In this document: piece by piece, positions 6,428-12,653 of the stretch
Layout: each line of letters starts with the position of its first letter
How positions within the stretch are numbered: the first letter of the stretch is position 1
NCBI GenBank assembly: GCA_934643435.1
Contig: CAKUCJ010000012.1
Location: forward strand, 1-12,653
Direction of reading: 5' to 3'
DNA length: 12,653 nucleotides
Origin: an uncultured Collinsella sp.
Lineage (GTDB): Bacteria; Actinomycetota; Coriobacteriia; Coriobacteriales; Coriobacteriaceae
Program-made: the position numbers and the translations under genes
The notes under the pieces: generated by a model
What the model saw: the letters and a program-made list of their open reading frames with translations, nothing else
The model's database searches: none
What the model was told of the DNA's origin: nothing

Positions 6428-7834
6428 CTATTCCATTTGCGCATTCGACGCGGCGGCAAGCTGGGCCACATAGTCCTTAAACACGCGGCCGCGCTCCTCG
6501 TAGCCCGAGAACTCATCAAACGAAGAGCAGGCAGGAGACAGCAGAATCACATCGCCACGGCTCGAAAGCGAGCGGGCGACATCCACGGCATCGCGCAAGT
6601 CGTCGGCCTGGGCGATATCGACATCACCATCGACGTCCGCCTCGTCCATAGCGGCGGTAAAGCGCTCGCGCGCATCGCCAAAGCAGACCACCGATCGCAC
6701 GTTGTCCATGACAACGCGGGCAAAGGACTCGAGCGGCGTTCCCTTATCGTGACCGCCGAGCAGCAAGATCACATCGTCATCGGGAAATGCCGTCAGCGCC
6801 TTTTCGACCGCATCGGTATTCGTTGCCTTGGAATCGTTGACGTAGCGCACACCATCGATCTCTCCGCAGGGCTCAACACGATGCTCCAGCGGCTGGAACG
6901 AGGTCAGGCCGCGGCACACGCCGTCGATATCGGCGCCGACCGTCAGGGCCGCCGTGGCAGCGCACAGGGCATTGATCACATTATGGTGACCCGAAATCTT
7001 AAGGTCGGACGTATCGACGAGCGTGGTCTCGACGCCCTTCAGGCGCACGATCATCTTGCCGTCGCGCACAAACGCGGCGTCCTCGCCCGCAGGCTCGTCA
7101 AAAGCGACCTTGCAGATGCGGCGACCCGGAACATAGATATACTCATCGAACTCGTGAATACCGGCATCCTCGACGTCGATAATCACCAGGTCGTCGTCAG
7201 CCATATTCTCGAACAGCTTAATCTTGGCGAGCGCGTAGTTCTTATGGCTCTTGTGCCAACCCAGGTGATCGGGAGTGATGTTGAGCAGCACCGCCACACG
7301 GGGATGAAGCTCCTGGGTCGTTGCGATCTGATAGCTCGAAAGCTCCGCCACGAACCACTCGTTATGCGCGCGGCCATCGACCTCGTTAACCGGCGGCTCA
7401 CCGATGTTGCCCACGGCCACACTCGCCTCGCCCGCAGCCTTGAGCAGGTAGTCGGTCAGCGACGTAGTGGTCGTCTTGCCGTTGGTGCCCGTAATGGCAA
7501 TCCAATTTTGGGGAGACAGACGATAGGCGAACTCAGGCTCACCCATAATCTGGGCAGCATGGTCGCGCCCGGCCTTAAAGAATACCGAGAACTCCGAGAT
7601 GCCCGGGCACGTCACGCACACGTCAAACGAGCCCTCGACCTGCTCGGTTCCATAGACAAACGAAGCCCCGCTCGCCTCGAGCGCACGTGTGGCATCGTTG
7701 GGCTCGGACGTGCCGCCACCGTACACGGTAACATCGCTCACGCGCTCGGGGTGCGCGAGCGCCCAGCGGGCGACATCGAGACCGGACTTACCCTGACCCA
7801 AAACGAGCAGGCTAAAGACATCAGCAAGAGGCAT
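6428..7834 (-). CDS. murD: UDP-N-acetylmuramoylalanine--D-glutamate ligase MurD
   Basis: This cytoplasmic ligase adds D-Glu to UDP-MurNAc-L-Ala with ATP. The 468-residue protein has the full Mur ligase set: N-terminal Rossmann-type loop VLGQGKSG (11-18), TCPGIS (75-80), P-loop GTNGKTTT (116-123), VAELSSYQ (162-169), NITPDHLGWH (185-194), HHNVINALCA (283-292), YVNDSKATNTDA (331-342), LLGGHDKG (358-365) and the C-terminal LLSPACSSFDEF (431-442). The common 'DHLDRH' reads DHLGWH here, a mild difference. The ATG at 7834 is 9 bp past the mraY stop, with only a weak ribosome site, so coupling is likely. The ftsW start region follows directly. Confidence 0.97.
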   Translation of the reverse strand: MPLADVFSLLVLGQGKSGLDVARWALAHPERVSDVTVYGGGTSEPNDATRALEASGASFVYGTEQVEGSFDVCVTCPGISEFSVFFKAGRDHAAQIMGEPEFAYRLSPQNWIAITGTNGKTTTTSLTDYLLKAAGEASVAVGNIGEPPVNEVDGRAHNEWFVAELSSYQIATTQELHPRVAVLLNITPDHLGWHKSHKNYALAKIKLFENMADDDLVIIDVEDAGIHEFDEYIYVPGRRICKVAFDEPAGEDAAFVRDGKMIVRLKGVETTLVDTSDLKISGHHNVINALCAATAALTVGADIDGVCRGLTSFQPLEHRVEPCGEIDGVRYVNDSKATNTDAVEKALTAFPDDDVILLLGGHDKGTPLESFARVVMDNVRSVVCFGDARERFTAAMDEADVDGDVDIAQADDLRDAVDVARSLSSRGDVILLSPACSSFDEFSGYEERGRVFKDYVAQLAAASNAQME

Positions 7835-7843
7835 GAAAGACCA

Positions 7844-8863
7844 CTATCCCAACTGGAAGAACAAAGCGAGACCCAGGGCTCCAAAGGCCGCGGCGACAAT
7901 CCAAAAACGGATGACGACCTTAGTCTCGGCCCAGCCCTTCTTTTCGAAATGATGATGGATGGGCGCCATGAGAAAGACGCGCTTGTGCGTAAAGTGAAAA
8001 TAGACGACCTGAATCATGACCGACAGGGTCTCGACGATAAACAGGCCGCCGATGATGAGGGATACGACCTCGGTGTTGGTGATGATGGAGGTGCAGGCAA
8101 AAGCGGCACCCAGCGCCAGCGAGCCGGTATCGCCCATAAAGATACTCGCGGGATAGCAGTTGAACCACAAAAAGCCCAGGCAGGCACCGGCACACGCCGT
8201 GCAGAAGATAGACAGGTTCACGTCACCGTGCAAAAACGCCATAGCAGCCATAGCAAGCATGGCGATCATGGACGTACCGCCAGCAAGGCCGTCCAGACCG
8301 TCGGTCAGGTTTACAGCGTTGGAAAGACCCGCGATCATCAGCCAGCAAAAGACAATGTAGAGCCACGGGAAAGAGAGGCCGCAAATGGTCGTCGAAAGAA
8401 CGCCAAGATCAATCGCCAGACCACCGGGAAAACGAATCTCGGGGGCAACGCCGCACCAGTTGACGGCAAGCACGGTAAAGGCAACGCAGATGATGGTGAG
8501 GCCAATCATCTTGGCGTGGGGCGTCAGGCCGAGCGAGCGACCGTGCGTGACGGAGGTCAGGTCATCGATGAGGCCAAGGACGCCGGTTGCCAGCGTGGCG
8601 AGCAGCACAAGCACGAGCTCGGTAGTGAGCTCGCCCATCAAAAGGCAAGTCAGCGAAACGGCGACCAGGATGATGACGCCGCCCATGGTGGGCGTGCCCT
8701 GCTTAATCAAGTGACGCTTGGGACCATCGGCGCGGACCTGCTGACCGATACCCTCGACCTTTAGGAGCTTGATCCACCACGGCATGAGCAGCATCGCGAT
8801 GGCAGCAGCAATGCCCAGTCCCAAAAAAGCCTGGTACGTAGGATACGAAGGATTGCCGAACAT
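7844..8863 (-). CDS. mraY: Phospho-N-acetylmuramoyl-pentapeptide transferase MraY
   Basis: This polytopic membrane enzyme moves phospho-MurNAc-pentapeptide from UDP to undecaprenyl phosphate, giving lipid I. At 339 residues it is slightly shorter than the E. coli form, with about ten membrane helices. Key motifs are KRHLIKQGTPTMGGV (49-63), the Asp pair in GLIDDL (D100 and D101), NAVNLTDGLDGLAGG (182-196), MGDTGSLALG (243-252, D245 being the likely catalytic aspartate), and APIHHHFEKKG (300-310). The ATG at 8863 is only 3 bp after the murF stop, so translation is likely coupled; GGAAGG lies about 13 bases upstream. No key residue is missing. Confidence 0.98.
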   Translation of the reverse strand: MFGNPSYPTYQAFLGLGIAAAIAMLLMPWWIKLLKVEGIGQQVRADGPKRHLIKQGTPTMGGVIILVAVSLTCLLMGELTTELVLVLLATLATGVLGLIDDLTSVTHGRSLGLTPHAKMIGLTIICVAFTVLAVNWCGVAPEIRFPGGLAIDLGVLSTTICGLSFPWLYIVFCWLMIAGLSNAVNLTDGLDGLAGGTSMIAMLAMAAMAFLHGDVNLSIFCTACAGACLGFLWFNCYPASIFMGDTGSLALGAAFACTSIITNTEVVSLIIGGLFIVETLSVMIQVVYFHFTHKRVFLMAPIHHHFEKKGWAETKVVIRFWIVAAAFGALGLALFFQLG

Positions 8864-8866
8864 GGG

Positions 8867-10291
8867 CTAGCACACACCTTCCACAAAGCGATCGAGCTCA
8901 ACGAAGCGGGAGCCCTTGACCAGCACGACGTCATGTTCCTCAAGTGCGCCACCCATGCGGTCGAGCACCTGCTGATAGTCGGAGAACACCTGGATACGAT
9001 CCTCATCCATGCCCATCATGCGCGCGGCCTCGGCCATGCGCTGGGCAAGCTCGCCGCCGACGCACGCGAGCATATCGAGTTTCTTGGCCGCCGCATAGGC
9101 GCCCACAAGCTCATGCATGCGAGGGGCCTCGTCGCCCATCTCGCCCATCTCGCCCAAAATGGCCATGCGCGAGCCGGCGCACGAAAGCGAGCACAGCAAG
9201 TCAAGGCCCGCGGCCATCGATTCGGCACTGGCGTTATATGAGTCGTCGATAACGCGAGCGCCGCTCTTGGCGCGCTTGATCTCCTGGCGGTGTCCGGTAA
9301 TCGTAAGACCCCTAAAGGCAGCATCGATCTGCTCGGGCGTCACGCCAAGGCGATACGCAACCGCCGCTGCCTTGACGGCATTGGGGACGGACTGAACGCC
9401 GGGAATGGCGAGCAGGGTATCGATGGTCTCGCCCATGCCAAAGTCAAGCGTAAAGACCGGGCGCCCCTCATCGTCAACGCGAATGTCGTACGCACGAACC
9501 TCATCGTCGTCCGAAACGCCTGCCAGCATCACGTCGATGCCCGCAGGTCCAGCAAACGTGTCACGGATGAACGGGGTAAAGTCGTCCTCGCCGCCCAAAA
9601 CCAGCAGCGGGAGAAGATCGCCGGCGGCGCACATGCCGCCAACGATCTCGGACTTGGCGCGAGCGATATTCTCGCGGCTGCCCAGAATGCCAATGTGGGA
9701 GGTACCGATCTTGGTCACGATGGCCAAGTTGGGATTGGCGGAGTGAGACAGGCGCTCAATCTCATGGAAATGGTTCATGCCCATCTCGAGCACCAGAACC
9801 TCGGTATCGGCCGGGGCGGCAAGAACCGTGAGCGGCATGCCGATCAGGTTGTTGTAGTTGCCCTTGGTGGCCCAGACGCGGTAGCGCTTGGAAAGCACCG
9901 CAGCGAGCACGTCCTTGGTCGTCGTCTTGCCGATAGACCCGGTAATACCAATCACCAGGCAGCCGAGCTCCAAACGATAGGCATGAGCCAGGCGCAGCAA
10001 AAACTCCTCGGGGTCATCGGTATGCAGGATGGCGCAATCCGCCTCCTGGGCCAGCGAAAGCAGCTCGGCATCGGGCTCGCGCGTCATCACGACAGCACCG
10101 GCGCCCGACTCGACGGCGCGGGAAGCAAAGTCATTGCCGTCGACTTTTTCACCCGGGAAGGCGACGAATATCGTGCCCTCCTCAACCTGGCGCGAGTCGA
10201 TTACGCAACCGCGGCATATCCGATCGGCTTCTCCCGTCACGGTTCGGGCCCCTGTCGCGGCCGCGAGGTTGTTGACGGCGATCTCTATCAT
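8867..10291 (-). CDS. murF: UDP-N-acetylmuramoyl-tripeptide--D-alanyl-D-alanine ligase MurF
   Basis: This cytoplasmic ATP-dependent ligase joins D-Ala-D-Ala to the UDP-MurNAc-tripeptide, finishing the soluble precursor. At 474 residues it is of normal length. Motifs are DSRQVEEGTIFVA (32-44), the P-loop GITGSIGKTTTKD (115-127), KGNYNNLIGMPLT (143-155), EMGMNHFHEI (169-178), GTSHIGILGS (196-205), the C-terminal DDSYNASAES (349-358, often DSYNANPxS), ILGEMGEMGDEA (378-389) and VLVKGSR (456-462). The ATG at 10291 has a good ribosome site, AGGGGAG, 5 bases upstream. It follows a 122-bp gap after ftsI, where murE is often found, and is likely the first gene of a tightly packed murF-mraY-murD-ftsW-murG run. 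Confidence 0.97.
   Translation of the reverse strand: MIEIAVNNLAAATGARTVTGEADRICRGCVIDSRQVEEGTIFVAFPGEKVDGNDFASRAVESGAGAVVMTREPDAELLSLAQEADCAILHTDDPEEFLLRLAHAYRLELGCLVIGITGSIGKTTTKDVLAAVLSKRYRVWATKGNYNNLIGMPLTVLAAPADTEVLVLEMGMNHFHEIERLSHSANPNLAIVTKIGTSHIGILGSRENIARAKSEIVGGMCAAGDLLPLLVLGGEDDFTPFIRDTFAGPAGIDVMLAGVSDDDEVRAYDIRVDDEGRPVFTLDFGMGETIDTLLAIPGVQSVPNAVKAAAVAYRLGVTPEQIDAAFRGLTITGHRQEIKRAKSGARVIDDSYNASAESMAAGLDLLCSLSCAGSRMAILGEMGEMGDEAPRMHELVGAYAAAKKLDMLACVGGELAQRMAEAARMMGMDEDRIQVFSDYQQVLDRMGGALEEHDVVLVKGSRFVELDRFVEGVC
9132..9155 (-). repeat. Short in-gene tandem repeat in murF
   Basis: A 9-bp unit (TCGCCCATC on the plus strand) occurs twice in a row plus 6 bases of a third copy. It encodes the GEM-GEM-G part of the MurF motif at residues 380-386. 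The motif length matches the family (LGxMxELG pattern), so it is not an expansion that disrupts the protein. Confidence 0.6.
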
Positions 10292-10296
10292 TGCAG

Positions 10297-10303
10297 CTCC
10301 CCT
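10297..10303 (-). promoter_or_regulatory. Ribosome binding site of murF
   Basis: AGGGGAG on the minus strand lies 5 bases before the ATG at 10291. It is among the best ribosome sites in the window, fitting a gene that is not coupled to its upstream neighbour. Confidence 0.7.
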
Positions 10304-10339
10304 GTAAACCTAATAATGCTATCGGCGTATTGTATCCCA

Positions 10340-10376
10340 GCGCCACGCAAGCGTGGTGCAGGGCGTGTGAACGCCC
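10340..10376. repeat. Two adjacent GC-rich inverted repeats between ftsI and murF
   Basis: The first, GGGCGT-GTGA-ACGCCC at 10361-10376, is a perfect 6-bp stem with a 4-base loop. The second, at 10340-10359, pairs GCGCCACGC with GCGTGGTGC (one G-T pair). One base separates them. No U-run follows in the minus direction, so they are not standard intrinsic terminators. They could stabilise the 3' end of ftsI mRNA after processing, slow transcription, or be what remains of a deleted gene junction. Confidence 0.55.
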
Positions 10377-10413
10377 AGATTAACCGACCGGCCACGCCAT
10401 AGATTGTAACCCC

Positions 10414-12279
10414 CTACTTGGTGTGCGGGACTCCCAACACGTTGAGCGCGTTGGCCATAATGGACTGGAACGGCACCGCGGCGGCGTCCGAGCCTGACGG
10501 GGTTCCGTCGAGGGTGATGTAGCACAGAACCTTGGGCGACTGCGCCGGGGCAAATCCCATAAAGGACGACATGTAATTCTCTTTGAGGTAGCCACCGTTC
10601 TCGTCAGCACGCTCGGCCGTACCCGTCTTGCCCGCCACGTCGTAGCCGTCCACCGCACCGCCAACGCCCGTTCCCTCGGCCACGACCGTTTGCATGCACG
10701 ATGTCACCTGCGAGGCGGCGTCCTCGGAAATCGCACGCTCGCCCTCGCCCCAATCCTTCTCATCGCCCTTACTTGACTTGTAGAAGTGCGGCGTCATCAT
10801 CACGCCGCCATTGGCGATACCGCCCACGGCACGCGCGACCTCAATCGGCGATACGGACAGCGCCTGGCCAAAGCTCATCGCGCCCAAAGTGGCGCCATCG
10901 TACTGATCGCGTTCCTTGACGATACCCAGGCTCTCGCCCGGAAAATCGACACCCGAGCTGTGCCCGATTCCCCATTTGTCCACGTAGGACGCAAAATCAT
11001 CGGCCCCGATTTTGCGCCCCACCAGAACAAAGCCGACATTGGACGAACGGCGCATCATCTCGCGCACGTCCATGGTCATGGTGTAGTCGCGCTTATCGGC
11101 ATCGGTAACGGTATCGTCGCCCACCTTGATGCTCGCGGGAACCTCAAACGACGTGCTCGTGCGCACAGCGCCCAAGTCAAACCCAGCGCCTGCCACCAGC
11201 GTCTTAAAGACCGAACCGGGCTCGTAGGCATCCGTCACCAGACGAAGGTTCATGTCCTCGGTCTTGGCGTTTTCCAAATCGGTCTGATCGTAGGTCGGAT
11301 ACGAGCAGGCGGCCAGAATCTCTCCCGTCGTCGGGTCGGTCACCAAGGCCGAGCCGTTTTTGGCCTTAGTCTTCTCAACCGCCTCAGCCAAGGCGTCTTC
11401 CGCCGCACGCTGAATATTGACGTCGATCGTCGTCACAATGTCCACGCCATCGACCGCGGCAACCTTTTTATAGGCACCGCCCGCGATATAGCCGCCGTCC
11501 CTCGCGCGCTCACGCACAAGCGAGCCGTTCGTTCCGGTCAGCAACTCGTCATATTGTTTTTCGAGACCCGTCAGGCCAACGTTGTCCACGTTTACGACAC
11601 CCAGCACCTGAGAGGCCAGATTCCCATACGGGTAGACCCGCTTCATCGCCTGCTCAAAGAGCACGCCGGGAAGATTCTTCTTTTCCAGGGCGGCGGCGTC
11701 ATCCTCATCCACCTGGCGCTTGATATACACCCAGGTGCCATCGGACAACACCAGCTTGCGACAAGTCTTTTTATCGATACCGGTGGCCTTGACCAGCGCC
11801 GAGACGGTCTTGTCGACATCCTCGACCAGTTGGGGATTCACGGCGACATTGCGGCATTCGACCGACGACGTCAGCACGTTACCGTTGCGATCGTAGATAG
11901 TGCCACGCTTGGCGTAGAGCGTCTGTGCCAACAGGCGGCGGGCGTCCGCACGTTCACGCAGCTTGCCAGCATTCACGATCTGATAGTCGGCAAGGCGGAA
12001 AACGCCCGCGGCAAGGCCGAGCCCGATGCCCGCCATAACGACATTACGACGAGGCAGCGGTGTTCCCGTAACCCATTCAGACGATGACCCCTTGCGCGCG
12101 GCCGTATTGCGCACCCGAGGTCCACCCGATCCACGAAGACGAGACGCGGGGTCGTTGCCATAGGACGGCCCCGCGTTGTAAGATGGCCGACCCGTTCCTT
12201 GATAACCAGAACGTCCCCGCGAAGAGGGACGTCCAGACCCACGGCTCCCGTCGGGACCGCGGCGATAGTCATTTGTCAT
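10414..12279 (-). CDS. ftsI: Septal class B penicillin-binding protein FtsI (transpeptidase)
   Basis: This transpeptidase crosslinks septal peptidoglycan as partner of FtsW. The 621 residues comprise a Gly/Arg/Ser-rich cytoplasmic tail (1-78), one membrane anchor (about 79-97), the dimerisation or pedestal domain (RGTIYDRNGNVL at 125-136, VYPYGNLASQVLG at 215-227, GLTGLEKQYD at 235-244), and the penicillin-binding domain with the SVFK tetrad (S356 to K359), SSN (412-414) and KTGT (551-554). All catalytic motifs are intact and there is no PASTA domain. Residues 43-57 carry a motif shared with the FtsW tail. The ATG at 12279 is 17 bp after the ftsL stop, with only a weak GGTAG-type site. Related class B enzymes of elongation are possible in principle, but the position next to ftsL favours FtsI. 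Confidence 0.95.
   Translation of the reverse strand: MTNDYRRGPDGSRGSGRPSSRGRSGYQGTGRPSYNAGPSYGNDPASRLRGSGGPRVRNTAARKGSSSEWVTGTPLPRRNVVMAGIGLGLAAGVFRLADYQIVNAGKLRERADARRLLAQTLYAKRGTIYDRNGNVLTSSVECRNVAVNPQLVEDVDKTVSALVKATGIDKKTCRKLVLSDGTWVYIKRQVDEDDAAALEKKNLPGVLFEQAMKRVYPYGNLASQVLGVVNVDNVGLTGLEKQYDELLTGTNGSLVRERARDGGYIAGGAYKKVAAVDGVDIVTTIDVNIQRAAEDALAEAVEKTKAKNGSALVTDPTTGEILAACSYPTYDQTDLENAKTEDMNLRLVTDAYEPGSVFKTLVAGAGFDLGAVRTSTSFEVPASIKVGDDTVTDADKRDYTMTMDVREMMRRSSNVGFVLVGRKIGADDFASYVDKWGIGHSSGVDFPGESLGIVKERDQYDGATLGAMSFGQALSVSPIEVARAVGGIANGGVMMTPHFYKSSKGDEKDWGEGERAISEDAASQVTSCMQTVVAEGTGVGGAVDGYDVAGKTGTAERADENGGYLKENYMSSFMGFAPAQSPKVLCYITLDGTPSGSDAAAVPFQSIMANALNVLGVPHTK
12109..12153 (-). other. 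Peptide motif in FtsI tail shared with FtsW
   Basis: This stretch encodes FtsI residues 43-57, DPASRLRGSGGPRVR, about 22 residues before the membrane anchor. FtsW residues 487-502 read DPSARLRTDDQGPRVR. Of the ten identical core residues (D, P, R, L, R, G, P, R, V, R), only the D uses the same codon in both genes, so the likeness is at protein level. Confidence 0.6.
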
Positions 12280-12296
12280 ACTCAGCTACCGTCTTA

Positions 12297-12653
12297 TTAC
12301 TGCGCGACCGCAGTCGAACTAGCGCCCGCGGCTGCATCCTGCGAAAAATCAAGCGTAACGCTCTCGCTCGGCTCCACCATGCCATAGGCTCCGGCAAGGT
12401 CGCGAATACGCGTGTCGGCGCCATAGACCGAATGCATGACCTCAAGGTCAGAGCTCTCGTCGGTCGCCTTCTCGAGCGTGCTGGTGAGCTCGGCGTTGCC
12501 GTTGAGCACCTGGGCCGTAACGCCGGCAAGTGCCACACGGGCGACGCCGATCGTCATAAAGATAGCCGCAATGATGCAAAACGTTTTAAGAACGCTCATG
12601 AAAACCGGGCTTACCGCCTGGTTTGCCTGACGGCCCGCGCCCGTGTAGACATC
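12297..12653 (-). CDS. ftsL: FtsL-like cell division protein, 5' end probably outside the window
   Basis: This is a small bitopic divisome protein expected to pair with the FtsB/DivIC type protein and FtsQ. Counting from the ATG at 12599, it has 100 residues: a membrane helix (about 5-26), a short extracytoplasmic helical or coiled-coil stretch (about 28-55), the FtsL-type segment DTRIRDLAGAYGMVEPSE (62-79) and an Ala/Ser-rich end. The frame stays open for 18 codons upstream to the window edge, and no well-spaced ribosome site precedes 12599, so the real start probably lies outside and adds a cytoplasmic N-terminus. If the ATG at 12599 is used, the gene is 12297-12599. FtsL proteins are poorly conserved; the call rests on topology, the RIxxxAxxxGMxxP pattern and position just before ftsI. 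Confidence 0.82.
   Translation of the reverse strand, partial: DVYTGAGRQANQAVSPVFMSVLKTFCIIAAIFMTIGVARVALAGVTAQVLNGNAELTSTLEKATDESSDLEVMHSVYGADTRIRDLAGAYGMVEPSESVTLDFSQDAAAGASSTAVAQ

Larger units (their letters stand above)
10292..10413 (-). promoter_or_regulatory. ftsI-murF spacer with hairpins and possible -10 box
   Basis: This 122-bp gap is the longest internal non-coding stretch. On the minus strand it holds, in order, a TACAAT hexamer (408-403 of the 10,000s), two adjacent hairpins (10376-10361 and 10359-10340), a second TACAAT (10334-10329) about 40 bases before murF, and the murF ribosome site. TACAAT is one base from the usual -10 box, but neither copy has a convincing -35 box at 16-18 bases. 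It may be a weak promoter or processing region for murF and the genes beyond. No gene fits in it. Confidence 0.4.

Noticed and set aside
6356..8764. An 802-codon open frame on the plus strand antisense to murD and mraY
   Set aside because: It lies opposite intact, recognisable essential genes, crosses their boundary, is rich in R, H, D, G and Q with no domain I can recognise, and is explained by the codon bias of the GC-rich genes on the other strand.
10340..10376. The two hairpins as a standard intrinsic terminator after ftsI
   Set aside because: No U-run follows either stem on the minus strand, and the downstream cluster genes are expected to be co-transcribed at least in part.
9290..10402. 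A 370-codon plus-strand open frame opposite murF and running into the ftsI-murF spacer
   Set aside because: Antisense to a complete MurF, with no domain recognisable; its end in the spacer adds no support.
10786..12087. A 433-codon plus-strand open frame opposite ftsI
   Set aside because: Same reason: a mirror of the ftsI codons, with no recognisable motif and no separate ribosome site evidence.

Overview
The window is one compact, single-strand (minus) block of the dcw (division and cell wall) cluster. It is read from right to left: ftsL (open at the right edge), ftsI, a 122-bp spacer, murF, mraY, murD, ftsW, murG, a 97-bp spacer, murC, murB, ftsQ/divIB, then 110 bp of non-coding DNA to the left edge. 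Nothing convincing is encoded on the plus strand, and I see no mobile element, CRISPR array, tRNA or rRNA.

The gene content, the moderately high GC, the actinobacterial-style GGTAGH loop in MurG and the very long basic N-terminal tail of FtsQ suggest an actinomycetote. My best guess is a member of the Coriobacteriia, Collinsella-like. This is inferred from protein style only and has not been checked against a database.

The genes work as one pathway. MurC, MurD and MurF add L-Ala, D-Glu and the D-Ala-D-Ala dipeptide to UDP-MurNAc, which MurB makes by reduction. MraY moves the product onto undecaprenyl phosphate and MurG adds GlcNAc to give lipid II. FtsW (SEDS glycosyltransferase) and FtsI (class B transpeptidase) polymerise and crosslink it at the septum, under control of the FtsQ-FtsL part of the divisome. 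Two ligase genes often found in such clusters are missing at their usual places: murE (between ftsI and murF) and ddl (near murC/ftsQ). The 122-bp spacer with two GC-rich hairpins lies where murE is expected.

The most unusual thing I found is a short shared peptide motif in the otherwise unrelated, low-complexity cytoplasmic tails of FtsI (N-terminal) and FtsW (C-terminal): DPxxRLR, 3-4 residues, then GPRVR, with YN 8-9 residues ahead of the D. Nine of the ten shared core residues use different synonymous codons in the two genes, so recent DNA copying does not explain the likeness. It may be a common docking motif for the septal synthase pair. Apart from this, the window is an ordinary, intact essential gene cluster.
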